A stretch of DNA of 64,000 nucleotides from positions 62,001 to 126,000 of the forward strand of contig NZ_JOPJ01000050.1 in assembly GCF_002153655.1 (NCBI RefSeq), written 5' to 3'. Under the pieces are notes generated by a model. That model was given only the letters and a program-made list of their open reading frames with translations, did not search any database and was not told where the DNA came from. Below are positions 8,860-16,641 of the stretch, piece by piece. The translations under genes and the position numbers were made by a program. The stretch's first letter is position 1, and each line of letters starts with the position of its first letter. Source of the DNA: Acetobacter okinawensis (lineage in GTDB: Bacteria > Pseudomonadota > Alphaproteobacteria > Acetobacterales > Acetobacteraceae).

Positions 8860-9113
8860 TGCGCAAGATGGAAGTGGAATGATTGGCCGAACCGACATGC
8901 CTTGCATAGTTAGATACGCGCGTTGCTCAATTTAGAGCAGAACGTTGCATTGTTAGGAGGTAACGGGGTTACGGGTCCGCGTTTGGTTTTCAGTTTGGAT
9001 TGCCTTGCATGCCTTGCAGTTCCAATTTGGGTCGCCTGCTCCAGCCTCTGCACCGCAGTTCCGGCGACCACTTTCTATTGTACTGACCACCGCCCCTGTA
9101 CTATGATCCCGGC
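8860..9113. other. Intergenic region between hicA and rusA
   Basis: This 254-bp stretch separates two divergent transcription units. I see no convincing gene, tRNA or hairpin in it. It contains a purine-rich GGAGG segment near 8955 that is not followed by a credible reading frame. Confidence 0.4.
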
Positions 9114-9539
9114 ATGGAAACCACGGCATCCGAACAGCCTATTTACCGTATCATCATCCCTGGTCTTCTAAGAGCCAAGGGCCGGCCCCGCTTTGGGAAT
9201 GGACGCACTTTTACCGATGCCAAAACGGTGCAGGCGGAAAAGCATATCCAGCACCACGCCATTGAGCAGATCGGCAAGCCCTGTTTGCGCGGACCGCTTC
9301 ATGTCTCCCTGACGATCAACATTGCACCACCCCCGTCATGGAGTAGGAAGAAGACAGCAGAGGCATTGGCAGGGCGCATACTCCCAACCAGCAGGCCAGA
9401 CATAGACAATCAGATGAAGACCGCAGCTGATGCCTTAAACGGTATCGCGTGGAAAGATGATGCCCAGATTGTGGACGCCAGCCTGTCGCGCCGCTACGGG
9501 CCGGAGAGCGTGACCGTAATTGTGGTTCGCCCCTTATAA
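9114..9539 (+). CDS. rusA: RusA-family Holliday junction resolvase
   Basis: The 141-aa protein matches RusA: IPGLLRAKGRPRFGNGRTFTDAKTV at residues 16-40 and the catalytic block SRPDIDNQMKTAADALNG with D96, D98, K102 and D106, followed by WKDDAQIV (D115, D116). RusA dimers cut four-way junctions. Lambdoid phages and satellites use it during replication and recombination, so it fits the prim-pol/helicase module here. No strong ribosome-binding site precedes the ATG. Confidence 0.92.
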   Translation: METTASEQPIYRIIIPGLLRAKGRPRFGNGRTFTDAKTVQAEKHIQHHAIEQIGKPCLRGPLHVSLTINIAPPPSWSRKKTAEALAGRILPTSRPDIDNQMKTAADALNGIAWKDDAQIVDASLSRRYGPESVTVIVVRPL

Positions 9540-9543
9540 TACT

Positions 9544-9954
9544 TCAGACGGGACCGATCTGATCCCATCGGTCTTTAAACTGCGGGTCTATGTAGCGTGG
9601 CGGGTCCACCCAGTAGAGTGGTCCCATTGGGTCACGCTTCATTCTCTCCATAACGTCTATCCGGTTGAGCAAAAAGCAGACCGGCGCATCCGAGCGCACA
9701 TAAGTGGTAATCGCCAGCCAATCGAACCGTAGGCTGGATGGGTCGGTAATGCCGTCCCCCAACCTGACTGCATCCTGTTTGCTAAAAGCACGAGACTGCA
9801 CGATCAGTGCGGGGGAAACACCCTCTTTCTTTATCGTAATCAGGGTGGAGCGTTTTGAGCCCTCCTGAGAAGGCTGGATATCCCAGTCACGCCGGGTAAG
9901 CTGCCAAGTGACATAAGCCAAACCCGCCTGTGCAGTTCGTATCTTGCTGCTCAC
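9544..9954 (-). CDS. Unknown protein, possible PD-(D/E)XK-like fold
   Basis: The 136-aa protein has an arrangement reminiscent of restriction-endonuclease-like folds: a helix (AYVTWQLTRRDWDIQPS), a strand pair (STLITIKKEGVSPALIVQSR), a short loop (SKQDAVRLGDGI) and a strand with FDWLAITTYVRSDAPVCFLL. The expected D...(E/Q)xK catalytic set is not clearly intact (QSR instead of QxK), so an inactive or diverged member is possible. I infer this from pattern only. It converges with rusA, 4 bp apart. Confidence 0.5.
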   Translation of the reverse strand: MSSKIRTAQAGLAYVTWQLTRRDWDIQPSQEGSKRSTLITIKKEGVSPALIVQSRAFSKQDAVRLGDGITDPSSLRFDWLAITTYVRSDAPVCFLLNRIDVMERMKRDPMGPLYWVDPPRYIDPQFKDRWDQIGPV

Positions 9955-10123
9955 TTAATTCCCCTGCTTCAATTCTGGTTTGCCAACAGCCATAGTTGAG
10001 AATGCCCCGCTTTGGTCATGAGTTGACCAATATCTGGCAGTTGCACTCACCTGTTTTCGTTCACAAGGGTTTCCCGCTCTCGAAGTCTGAGCGGTTCATC
10101 GGGTTGCCTGTCCGCGATAAGAC
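9955..10123. other. Intergenic region within the element
   Basis: 169 bp between two minus-strand genes. The sequence TTCCCGCTCTC at 10070-10080 recurs at 10855-10865 in a similar short context; otherwise I see nothing definable. Confidence 0.3.
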
Positions 10124-10330
10124 TTAATCTTTCGCGCTGGCGTCACGACCTAGCAGTTTGGCCAGACGAGCATATGCACCCTCTAGGATCGCTGCTTTTT
10201 TTAAAGTGTCATCATCAGGAACAATGGCAATCATCGCTTCACAGAGTGCCGTTACGATTTCCTCAGAACTGGCTCCAGCTTCTTTCTGCCGTTCAGCCAG
10301 TGCGAAAGTCTGCTTGTATAAACCCGACAT
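10124..10330 (-). CDS. Small unknown protein
   Basis: A 68-aa, mostly helical, acidic then basic protein (MSGLYKQTFALAERQKEAG...). I do not recognise a family. It is probably co-transcribed with the ribbon-helix-helix gene upstream (56 bp away, same strand). Confidence 0.5.
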   Translation of the reverse strand: MSGLYKQTFALAERQKEAGASSEEIVTALCEAMIAIVPDDDTLKKAAILEGAYARLAKLLGRDASAKD

Positions 10331-10385
10331 TATATCTCTTTTAGTTTCTGGCCGTCACTCAGAAGCAAATCCTATCCCAGCGGTT

Positions 10386-10628
10386 CTACAGATCATCTCG
10401 TTGCTGACGAACGTTTAGGAATGCGCGGTACCATTTTGACCGAGATTGATTGATTGCGTCTTCCCCTTGAGCTTCTCCGTAATCGTAGGCAGCAAGACCA
10501 AGCTCAATGAGACGCCGCACAGTTTCACTTTCCCGTTTAAGTCTGGACTCAAACTGAGCGTCCTCAATCTTCCGCCAAAGACTAGCAGGCAGAGAGACTG
10601 TTTTCCTTACAAGAGGGTCATCATTCAT
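10386..10628 (-). CDS. Ribbon-helix-helix DNA-binding protein
   Basis: The 80-aa protein begins with a CopG/Arc-type motif: VRKTVSLPASLWRKIEDAQFESRLKRESETVRRLIELGL, in which the KTVSLP strand would contact DNA. I start it at the second of two adjacent ATG codons (10629-10631 and 10626-10628); a longer frame upstream has an implausible Cys/His-rich beginning and runs through the operator repeats. Six GGTGCA-type half-sites lie directly upstream, so autoregulation is likely and control of the plus-strand operon from 10960 is possible. Confidence 0.75.
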   Translation of the reverse strand: MNDDPLVRKTVSLPASLWRKIEDAQFESRLKRESETVRRLIELGLAAYDYGEAQGEDAINQSRSKWYRAFLNVRQQRDDL

Positions 10629-10648
10629 CATACGCCACCATACCAAAA

Positions 10649-10718
10649 TGCACCCGTGGTGCAATGGTGCATTTTTACTTGCACAACAAAAAATATGGTG
10701 CAATGGTGAAAGTGCACC
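10649..10718. promoter_or_regulatory. Repeat-rich operator, six GGTGCA half-sites
   Basis: GGTGCA occurs at 10658, 10666 and 10697; its complement TGCACC at 10649 and 10713; and a variant TTGCAC at 10679. Six copies in 70 bp between the divergent RHH gene and the small-gene operon form a typical multi-site operator for a ribbon-helix-helix repressor. Confidence 0.65.
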
Positions 10719-10959
10719 ACTGGTGTGACTGGGCAGGAGCTTGCACCCTCCATGCCCAGCCTAACCACAACCGAACTGGAGTTTCGGCCATGGCTAATTA
10801 TTCCTGTAGCACGCTCACGCATGCTCGGACGTTCTATATTATAAATTCAAGGCTTCCCGCTCTCATAGCTCCGGCTTTAATCGCCTTAACCTTGTTAGGG
10901 CTAGCAACACCTGACCCAGTCATATCGGGCCGGGTCACACATACTCAGGAGGCGGCACA
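10719..10959. other. Leader region before the small-gene operon
   Basis: 241 bp without a credible gene. An AT-rich stretch with TATATTATAAA near 10838 could contain a promoter for the plus-strand operon. A GGAGG ribosome-binding site (10950-10954) precedes the first gene at 10960. Confidence 0.35.
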
Positions 10960-11190
10960 ATGACCCCTCTGGAACGTGCAGCTTACGCTCTGAACTGGCA
11001 GGTAGACCACCAGCGCCGCGTTGCCGTGATCTGTGACGCCCTGACCGACTATCTCAGCAACAAGACCGGCGGCCCCGGTGGTGGGGACGCAGAAATGTGC
11101 GGAGGGGTCGCCCTGTTCCTGTCCGCTTATATCCGACATGGCGCAGATGTGGCCGCAGAAGACGCCAAGCACGCGGAGGCAGGAGCATGA
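10960..11190 (+). CDS. Small unknown protein 1 of the overlapping operon
   Basis: A 76-aa protein (MTPLERAAYALNWQVDHQRR...) preceded by a good AGGAGG site. I recognise no family. It is the first of six same-strand genes joined by 4-bp ATGA overlaps through 12775, a tight translational coupling typical of phage early regions. Confidence 0.65.
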   Translation: MTPLERAAYALNWQVDHQRRVAVICDALTDYLSNKTGGPGGGDAEMCGGVALFLSAYIRHGADVAAEDAKHAEAGA

Positions 11191-11456
11191 AAAGCATATT
11201 CCCCCTTACCGGGTTTGAGCATGATGCAGTGCTTAATCTCCGAGACACAGACACCATACTGCACACGGCCCGGATGCTGTCTGCTCTTGTGGTGGAAGTG
11301 ACTGCTAAAGGCCTTAACCCATCGCGCGAAATGGCTGAGCCCGATGCCCTGCACTGGTTGAACCTGCGCTTGCAAGACCAACTCGATCTACTGTCCGCCC
11401 ATACCGGACAAAAGGATGCCCCCCGATACATGATGCAAGAGGGAGCGCGTCCATGA
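11187..11456 (+). CDS. Small unknown protein 2 of the overlapping operon
   Basis: An 89-aa helical protein (MKSIFPLTGFEHDAVLNLRDTD...), start chosen at the ATG overlapping the previous stop as ATGA and following GGAGC. The sequence suggests a helical bundle; I do not recognise a family. Confidence 0.65.
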   Translation: MKSIFPLTGFEHDAVLNLRDTDTILHTARMLSALVVEVTAKGLNPSREMAEPDALHWLNLRLQDQLDLLSAHTGQKDAPRYMMQEGARP

Positions 11457-11722
11457 CCCCAGATGAAGCGTGGACCGTCTTTGGTGTGTCTGACCCGATT
11501 AAACGCGGGAAGGCATGGGCCGAGTCCGTATGGGGCGTTGATGGCCTGCCCATGTCCCTAGGGGTGCAGCTTGTGACGCAGGAGGCGGACGCTCTGGGCA
11601 AAACCATGACAGCGCGGGGCGGCGCACCGCTGGTTGAGCATTACTGCAGCGCCTTCACCATTTCAGCCAAAGCCCGGCTGTTTGATCTTTATATGTCCCG
11701 ACACCACGGAGGGTGCGCATGA
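11453..11722 (+). CDS. Small unknown protein 3 of the overlapping operon
   Basis: An 89-aa protein (MTPDEAWTVFGVSDPIKRGKAW...), coupled to its neighbours by ATGA overlaps at both ends. Family not recognised. Confidence 0.65.
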   Translation: MTPDEAWTVFGVSDPIKRGKAWAESVWGVDGLPMSLGVQLVTQEADALGKTMTARGGAPLVEHYCSAFTISAKARLFDLYMSRHHGGCA

Positions 11723-11979
11723 CCAGCCCCATACAGGCGGCAACCATTGCCGCCCTAAGCTCTGATCGCTGCTGTTGGAAAGAGGCGACCTTTAACGATG
11801 GTCTCCAGCATAGCCGAAGGTTTGTCCGCGCCTATCGCAAAGTGCAGAAGGCAAAGGCCACCACTCTCAAAGACCTGCGATGCAAGGCACGCCTGATCCT
11901 GCTGACCTCTGATGAACCGGACAGCATGGAAGCCAGCTTGGCGCGCGATGTGCTGACATATACGGGAGCGTACGCATGA
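11719..11979 (+). CDS. Small unknown protein 4 of the overlapping operon
   Basis: An 86-aa basic helical protein (MTSPIQAATIAALSSDRCCW...). I use the ATG at 11719, which overlaps the previous stop and follows GGAGGGTGCGC; a GTG two codons upstream is possible. Family not recognised. Confidence 0.6.
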   Translation: MTSPIQAATIAALSSDRCCWKEATFNDGLQHSRRFVRAYRKVQKAKATTLKDLRCKARLILLTSDEPDSMEASLARDVLTYTGAYA

Positions 11980-12200
11980 CCCACAAAACACCAGTGGCAA
12001 CGCCTGATAAGCGCGATCTTATTCTGACCGCCAGTCAGGAACTGAGCGCCATTTCCACCTGCCTTGCAGCCATAAGCGGGGATCTGATTATGAATCCCAA
12101 ATCACCCAGACGACTGCCGGATGGAACAGGACTGGCCCTTGAATGGCTCAGTGCAGAGATCGAGCGCCGGTGCGCTCTGATTGATGAGGAATTGTCATGA
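11976..12200 (+). CDS. Small unknown protein 5 of the overlapping operon
   Basis: A 74-aa protein (MTHKTPVATPDKRDLILTAS...) with two predicted amphipathic helices. It is coupled by ATGA overlaps on both sides. Family not recognised. Confidence 0.6.
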   Translation: MTHKTPVATPDKRDLILTASQELSAISTCLAAISGDLIMNPKSPRRLPDGTGLALEWLSAEIERRCALIDEELS

Positions 12201-12775
12201 GCAAGAAGAACAATACCACTGCTGTGAATCAGCATCCTATGGATTTAGACTGGTATATCGCGCTTAAAACAGGAAATCCCGTCTTTGCATGGCGTGCCGT
12301 TTATAATCTCTTGCGCAAAGAAGCTGTCTATTCTCTGAATAATCGGCCTTCTATTAAATCTGACGTAACTATTCCATCCGATATTGCTGATTTTTTATTT
12401 TTGCAAGCATATGCAATTTCAGAACTTTCACAAGGACACGATCCAAGAGCATTAGATAATAAAAAAATAAATCGTACATCTCCCAAAGACTCTTTGAGTA
12501 AAATGGCAACAGTTCTTGGATTTTCACGTCGCGGCAATAATGCGTTTTTAAATTTTCAATCCGATGTTCAGATAATACAAGAATTTCTTTTTTACGAAAA
12601 AATCAAAGTGAAAAATCAGAAAAAAGAAAAATTAATAGAAATTTTCAGAAAGCAGTTTGGAATAAATCTTTCTGAAGATGATATAAAAAAACGTCTAAAC
12701 CGAGGAAAAAAGCTTTTAAAAGACTGGAATGGTCTAAGTGATTTTTTACCTAAAAAAAACAAGGGACAAACATAG
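12197..12775 (+). CDS. AT-rich unknown protein
   Basis: A 192-aa, lysine-rich protein (MSKKNNTTAVNQHPMDLDWY...) whose codons are strikingly AT-rich compared with the GC-rich genes on both sides. Residues about 55-165 look helical and end in a basic tail. It is still coupled to the preceding gene by ATGA. I do not recognise the family. The base composition suggests separate and recent acquisition into the operon. Confidence 0.6.
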   Translation: MSKKNNTTAVNQHPMDLDWYIALKTGNPVFAWRAVYNLLRKEAVYSLNNRPSIKSDVTIPSDIADFLFLQAYAISELSQGHDPRALDNKKINRTSPKDSLSKMATVLGFSRRGNNAFLNFQSDVQIIQEFLFYEKIKVKNQKKEKLIEIFRKQFGINLSEDDIKKRLNRGKKLLKDWNGLSDFLPKKNKGQT

Positions 12776-12856
12776 GGCATATGTTTTTCCCTATCCTTCA
12801 TATCAAAAACTCAAATAATTGAGGCATCTAGATTAATCATGAGATGAGAGGGAACC

Positions 12857-13054
12857 ATGCTTCCGGAAGTTAACGGACGCCGCTTAGTTTCTAAGGAAAC
12901 CATCTGTAAAGAAACAGGACTAAGCCGCGCCACTATCGATAGAAGAATTGCTGATGGTACTTTAATCCGTGTGAAAATAGGTTCAGCAACACGAATAACT
13001 ATTGAAAGTTACGAATGCTGGCTATCTTCACTAACATCTCAGATATCTCCCTAA
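12857..13054 (+). CDS. Helix-turn-helix protein, AlpA/excisionase-like
   Basis: A 65-aa protein with a MerR-type winged HTH: LVSKETICKETGLSRATIDRRIADGTLIRVKIGSATRITIESYECWL. This is the shape of AlpA/Xis-like factors, which in P4-type elements regulate integrase and excision. The gene is AT-rich like its upstream neighbour. An AGAGGGAACC site precedes the ATG. Confidence 0.7.
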   Translation: MLPEVNGRRLVSKETICKETGLSRATIDRRIADGTLIRVKIGSATRITIESYECWLSSLTSQISP

Positions 13055-13178
13055 AAAGAAACCGCCAGCCTGAGAACAGACTGACGGCCCTGAAAACCCC
13101 TCACCTAGGGATTTCTTAATACCACGGGCACTCGTCAGGTACAATTGTAATCTCAGGCAAGTAATGGAGAAAAACCGC

Positions 13179-14048
13179 ATGAGCACGCAAAAGCGTGAAC
13201 GCTCTCGGCTTGCCTATATTCTGCCAGATCCAACAGTCACGTCAGGCGAATGCGTATTGCAAGGCATCACCTCTGATGGCGTTATTGATTGGGAGCATGT
13301 TTGCCACCTATGGGTTTTCCCTGTGAACAACGACAATGGCGTGGCTTATGCCCCCTGCGTTGTGTTTTTGGATAACTCATGGGCCATGATCGGGCCTATT
13401 GGCACGCTGGAGGCAGCACGCCAGCTTTGCTTCCGATGGAGCGCCCTGCATGACCGGGGCGTATGCGACCAGACACGCCCGGCAGCTCCTGCACCAGTTG
13501 TACGCACCGGTCGTCTGGTGGACGTGCCGCCATCCGAGTTACCCAATACCCTACCCGGAGACCCATGGACCTTTAACGAGCACCATAATCGCTTCCAGCT
13601 TGACCTGCTCCAGCTTGGCATTGGCATAGCCAATGAGGCCGAGGGGATTACGCTTGAGGATCGTATTGCTCAGGTTGATGCAAAATTGCAGGAGATCAGC
13701 AGCCTCTTTCGCGCAAGCAATGTTATCCAGCCCCATCTGGCCAAGGCCTATATTACCAAAGCGCGCGAAGCCGCAGTGTTCTGGGCAACCGAGGCACAGG
13801 CCATAGAGGATGCCGAAGTTGATACCCCAGAGGACACAGCCAGGAACTTTGTAGATGACATCCGCAAGGGCGGCATCACCTTTGCCGAGGCTTACGACCA
13901 TCTGAACCAGTACATTGCCTTTGTGTATGGCAACATGACCAACGAGGACGGCTCCCCCTTCGCAGACCGGGCTGCTTACGCCAAACGGGCTTATGATGCT
14001 GGCTATGCGCGCCTTCAGTATTTCCTCAAGCAGGCGGCCCCCCAATGA
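13179..14048 (+). CDS. Unknown protein upstream of the primase module
   Basis: A 289-aa protein. I start at the ATG at 13179 (MSTQKRERSRLAYILPD), which has GGAGA eight bases upstream, rather than the ATG at 13164. Its last four bases overlap the prim-pol start, and it probably belongs to the replication operon. No catalytic motif is recognisable; the C-terminal third (about residues 170-285) is helical. Confidence 0.7.
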   Translation: MSTQKRERSRLAYILPDPTVTSGECVLQGITSDGVIDWEHVCHLWVFPVNNDNGVAYAPCVVFLDNSWAMIGPIGTLEAARQLCFRWSALHDRGVCDQTRPAAPAPVVRTGRLVDVPPSELPNTLPGDPWTFNEHHNRFQLDLLQLGIGIANEAEGITLEDRIAQVDAKLQEISSLFRASNVIQPHLAKAYITKAREAAVFWATEAQAIEDAEVDTPEDTARNFVDDIRKGGITFAEAYDHLNQYIAFVYGNMTNEDGSPFADRAAYAKRAYDAGYARLQYFLKQAAPQ

Positions 14049-14854
14049 GCGCGGCCCTTGATCAGCACCAAGGCACGGTGCCGGACAGCACGGTAGCAGC
14101 CTATGCCCAGAAACTGGCCCGCCATGGGGTAAAGGTCTTCCCCTGTGATGAGCAAAAACGCCCAACCTGCAAATGGGGCGAGGTGGCCAGCAATTGCCCA
14201 GAGGCCATTCCCCTGCTGTGGCGCACCTATCCGGGCAAATTGATTGGCGTTGTCACCGGCGCCATATCTGGGTTTGACGCGCTGGATCTGGACTGGGGCA
14301 AAGGGGGCGATGACTTCTATCAGGAGCATTGCACCCGGCTGACAGGCACCCGCACGCACCGCACCCGCTCTGGCGGGCTCCACCTGCTCTTCAAACATCG
14401 GGAGGGCATGCGGAACAGCGCAAGCCGGATTGCCCGTGGTGTAGATGTGCGAGCCGATGGCGGATACATCATCTGGTGGCCAGCCGCAGGGCTGGAGATT
14501 GTTGACCGCAGCCCCATTCAGCAATGGCCTGCATGGCTTGTGGAACTGGCACAACCGCCTATTCCACCCAAAGCGCACCTGAACACGACAGGGCCAGACC
14601 TGCGGGAAGCAGAACAAAAGGTGCGCGCGGCCGTCCGCTCTGCTGTGCGTGCCGTGGCCTCCGCGCCGGAAGGCCAGCGCAACAGCACCCTGAATGCCGA
14701 AACCTATTCGATTGCCCGCTTTATTGCCGAAGGACACCTGACAACCGCGCAGGTTGTGGACGCCATGGCAACAGCAGGCCTGCAGGCGGGGCTGACACAA
14801 CGTGAAATTGAAAAGACCATCGCGTCTGCCCTCCGGGCAAGGGTGGGTGTATGA
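14045..14854 (+). CDS. Bifunctional primase-polymerase (prim-pol) domain protein
   Basis: The 269-aa protein has the AEP prim-pol domain of phage and plasmid primases: a start helix with YAQKLARHGVKVFPC (20-34), a DLD metal motif in FDALDLDWGKGG (D81, D83), SGGLHLLF (109-116) with the conserved His, and a third motif near GVDVRADGGYIIWWP. It should make primers for element replication. Its stop overlaps the helicase start, so together they form a split version of the primase-helicase that P4-like elements carry as one protein. Confidence 0.9.
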   Translation: MSAALDQHQGTVPDSTVAAYAQKLARHGVKVFPCDEQKRPTCKWGEVASNCPEAIPLLWRTYPGKLIGVVTGAISGFDALDLDWGKGGDDFYQEHCTRLTGTRTHRTRSGGLHLLFKHREGMRNSASRIARGVDVRADGGYIIWWPAAGLEIVDRSPIQQWPAWLVELAQPPIPPKAHLNTTGPDLREAEQKVRAAVRSAVRAVASAPEGQRNSTLNAETYSIARFIAEGHLTTAQVVDAMATAGLQAGLTQREIEKTIASALRARVGV

Positions 14855-16245
14855 CCGAAATAACCAATATTGAGGACGTGGTGCGTCAGGGCATACGGCA
14901 GGCCCAGAATGTGCCCGGCAGCAACAATTATGCGTTGCTGACCGAACACGGCATGGCAGCAGCCTTTACCGAGCGCTACAAGGATGACCTCCGCTATGAC
15001 CACAAGGCCGGGCGCTGGTTTCTCTGGACCGGCACACACTGGAAAGAGGACAGCACCTACCGCGCCTTCAGCTATGCACGTGAGCTGGTAGCCGAGGCTA
15101 ACCGGAACAGTGAGTTCAAGGAGCAGGCCATTACCGGCAAGGCCTCCTTTTGTGGTGGGGTAGAACGGTTTGCCCGCACAGACCCAGTGCATGCCGTGGT
15201 GCCGGAGGATTGGGACAAAGACCCTTACCTGCTCGCAACCCCCGGTGGCACGGTTGACCTGCGCCACGGCACGCTCCGGCCTGCATCCCCCAACGACATG
15301 ATGACCCGCGTGACTGCCGTAGCCCCGGATGAGGCACCGTGCCCGAAGTGGCTCCAGTTCCTGCAAGACGCTACCAACAGGGATGAGGAACTGATGACCT
15401 TCCTCAAGCGCTGGTGCGGGTACTGCCTGACCGGGGACACACGCGAACATGCCTTGGTGTTTGGTTATGGCCCCGGTGGAAACGGCAAGAGTGTTTTCCT
15501 CAACGTCCTCTCCAAGATCATGGGGGATTACGCCACGGTCGCGGCCATGGACACATTCACCGCCAGCCATGGGGACCGGCATTCAACCGACCTTGCCATG
15601 CTCCGGGGTGCCCGTCTGGTCACCGCGTCCGAGACTGAGGAGGGCAGGGCATGGGCGGAAAGCCGGATCAAGCAGATGACCGGTGGCGACCCTATTACCG
15701 CACGCTTCATGCGGCAGGATAACTTTACCTTCCAGCCCCAGTTCAAGCTGACCATCGTGGGGAATCATAAGCCAGTGCTCAAGAATGTGGATGAGGCCGC
15801 CCGCAGGCGCTTCAACATTGTTCCGTTCATTCACAAGCCCAATAGCCCCGACAAGGATCTGGAACTCAAGCTACAGGAAGAATGGCCAGGCATCCTGCAC
15901 TGGATGATACAGGGGTGTCTGGAATGGCAGCGTGAAGGCATGCCCCGCCCGGCAGTCGTGAGAGAAGCAACGGCTGAGTATTTCGAGGCACAGGATACAT
16001 TTGGCCAGTGGCTGGCCGAAAGGTGCATTCTAGACCCCGGTCTGGAAACAAAGCCCAGCATGCTGCTCAAGGATTTTCAGGAATGGTGCCGCAACAACGG
16101 AGAACCTGAAAGCGATAACAAACGCATGCGCGGGATGTTGGAGCGGACAAACGGTATTCGCTATGTGAAAACACGAGGTATTCGAGCCGTACGTGGTATT
16201 GGCCTTAACCCTTCTCTTTCTGAGCAAAAACGATGGATGGATTAA
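14851..16245 (+). CDS. D5/P4-type superfamily 3 replicative helicase
   Basis: The 464-aa protein has an N-terminal D5_N-like region (about 45-190), then an SF3 ATPase: Walker A GPGGNGKS at residues 207-214, a segment LRGARLVTASETEEGRAW carrying the Walker B-type acidic residues, sensor-like FKLTIVGNHKP and an Arg-rich DEAARRRFNIVPF. It should unwind the element's origin and act with the prim-pol made from the overlapping upstream gene. A structured intergenic region follows that could be the origin. Confidence 0.93.
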   Translation: MTEITNIEDVVRQGIRQAQNVPGSNNYALLTEHGMAAAFTERYKDDLRYDHKAGRWFLWTGTHWKEDSTYRAFSYARELVAEANRNSEFKEQAITGKASFCGGVERFARTDPVHAVVPEDWDKDPYLLATPGGTVDLRHGTLRPASPNDMMTRVTAVAPDEAPCPKWLQFLQDATNRDEELMTFLKRWCGYCLTGDTREHALVFGYGPGGNGKSVFLNVLSKIMGDYATVAAMDTFTASHGDRHSTDLAMLRGARLVTASETEEGRAWAESRIKQMTGGDPITARFMRQDNFTFQPQFKLTIVGNHKPVLKNVDEAARRRFNIVPFIHKPNSPDKDLELKLQEEWPGILHWMIQGCLEWQREGMPRPAVVREATAEYFEAQDTFGQWLAERCILDPGLETKPSMLLKDFQEWCRNNGEPESDNKRMRGMLERTNGIRYVKTRGIRAVRGIGLNPSLSEQKRWMD

Positions 16246-16502
16246 AATTGGGGGCAGGGTGGGGCAGGGTTATCTGATTTGGCACCATACGCGCGCGTAC
16301 ATGAGGAATAACGAGTTTACCTATCCCCACCCTGCCCCCTTTCGATACTTGTCATGAAATTTCAGGTTCTATTTCCCAGTTATCCGGATTTTCCGAAGGC
16401 GTGATTGATGGGTGTTTAGGGGGCGTGAGGATATGCCCGAAAAAATCTCCCCCTATGGTCAGCCTCCCTCCGCCGCTGCGCTGGCGCATCAGGCCCGGGC
16501 GA
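16246..16502. repeat. Long inverted repeat with internal palindrome after the helicase gene
   Basis: A perfect 15-bp inverted repeat, GGGGGCAGGGTGGGG at 16250-16264 and its complement at 16325-16339, flanks a 12-bp palindrome TACGCGCGCGTA near 16288. The left arm is also part of a perfect 10-bp tandem repeat (16251-16270). The structure could be a replication origin or a transcription barrier. A short plus-strand frame beginning at 16436 is too weak to call a gene. Confidence 0.55.
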
Positions 16503-16632
16503 TTGTCCCAAAAGGCAAGCCTTTCAGGACGGAAAAAAATTGGGACAAAATGACGGAATGTCCTAGTCCTAAAAATTACTATTTGACTTTTAGGACACGC
16601 AAGAGATAACCTCTTAGGAGTTTTAGGACATG
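16503..16632. promoter_or_regulatory. Repeat cluster upstream of the serine recombinase, possible res site
   Basis: Two families of repeats occur in 130 bp. ATTGTCCCAAAA near 16503 and its inverse TTGGGACAAAAT near 16542 form one pair. GTCCTAAAAA near 16565 and two copies of TTTTAGGACA (near 16590 and 16621) form the other. Resolvases usually bind several dyads just upstream of their own gene, and the last repeat overlaps the start region here. Confidence 0.5.
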
Positions 16633-16641
16633 AGGTCAGCC

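Noticed and set aside
8923-9171. An 82-codon frame in the hicA-rusA gap
   Set aside because: Overlaps the RusA start, has Cys-rich translation without any domain, and no conserved look.
16436-16609. A 57-codon plus-strand frame between the helicase and serine recombinase
   Set aside because: It lies within the repeat cluster and has no recognisable domain; the repeats explain the region better.
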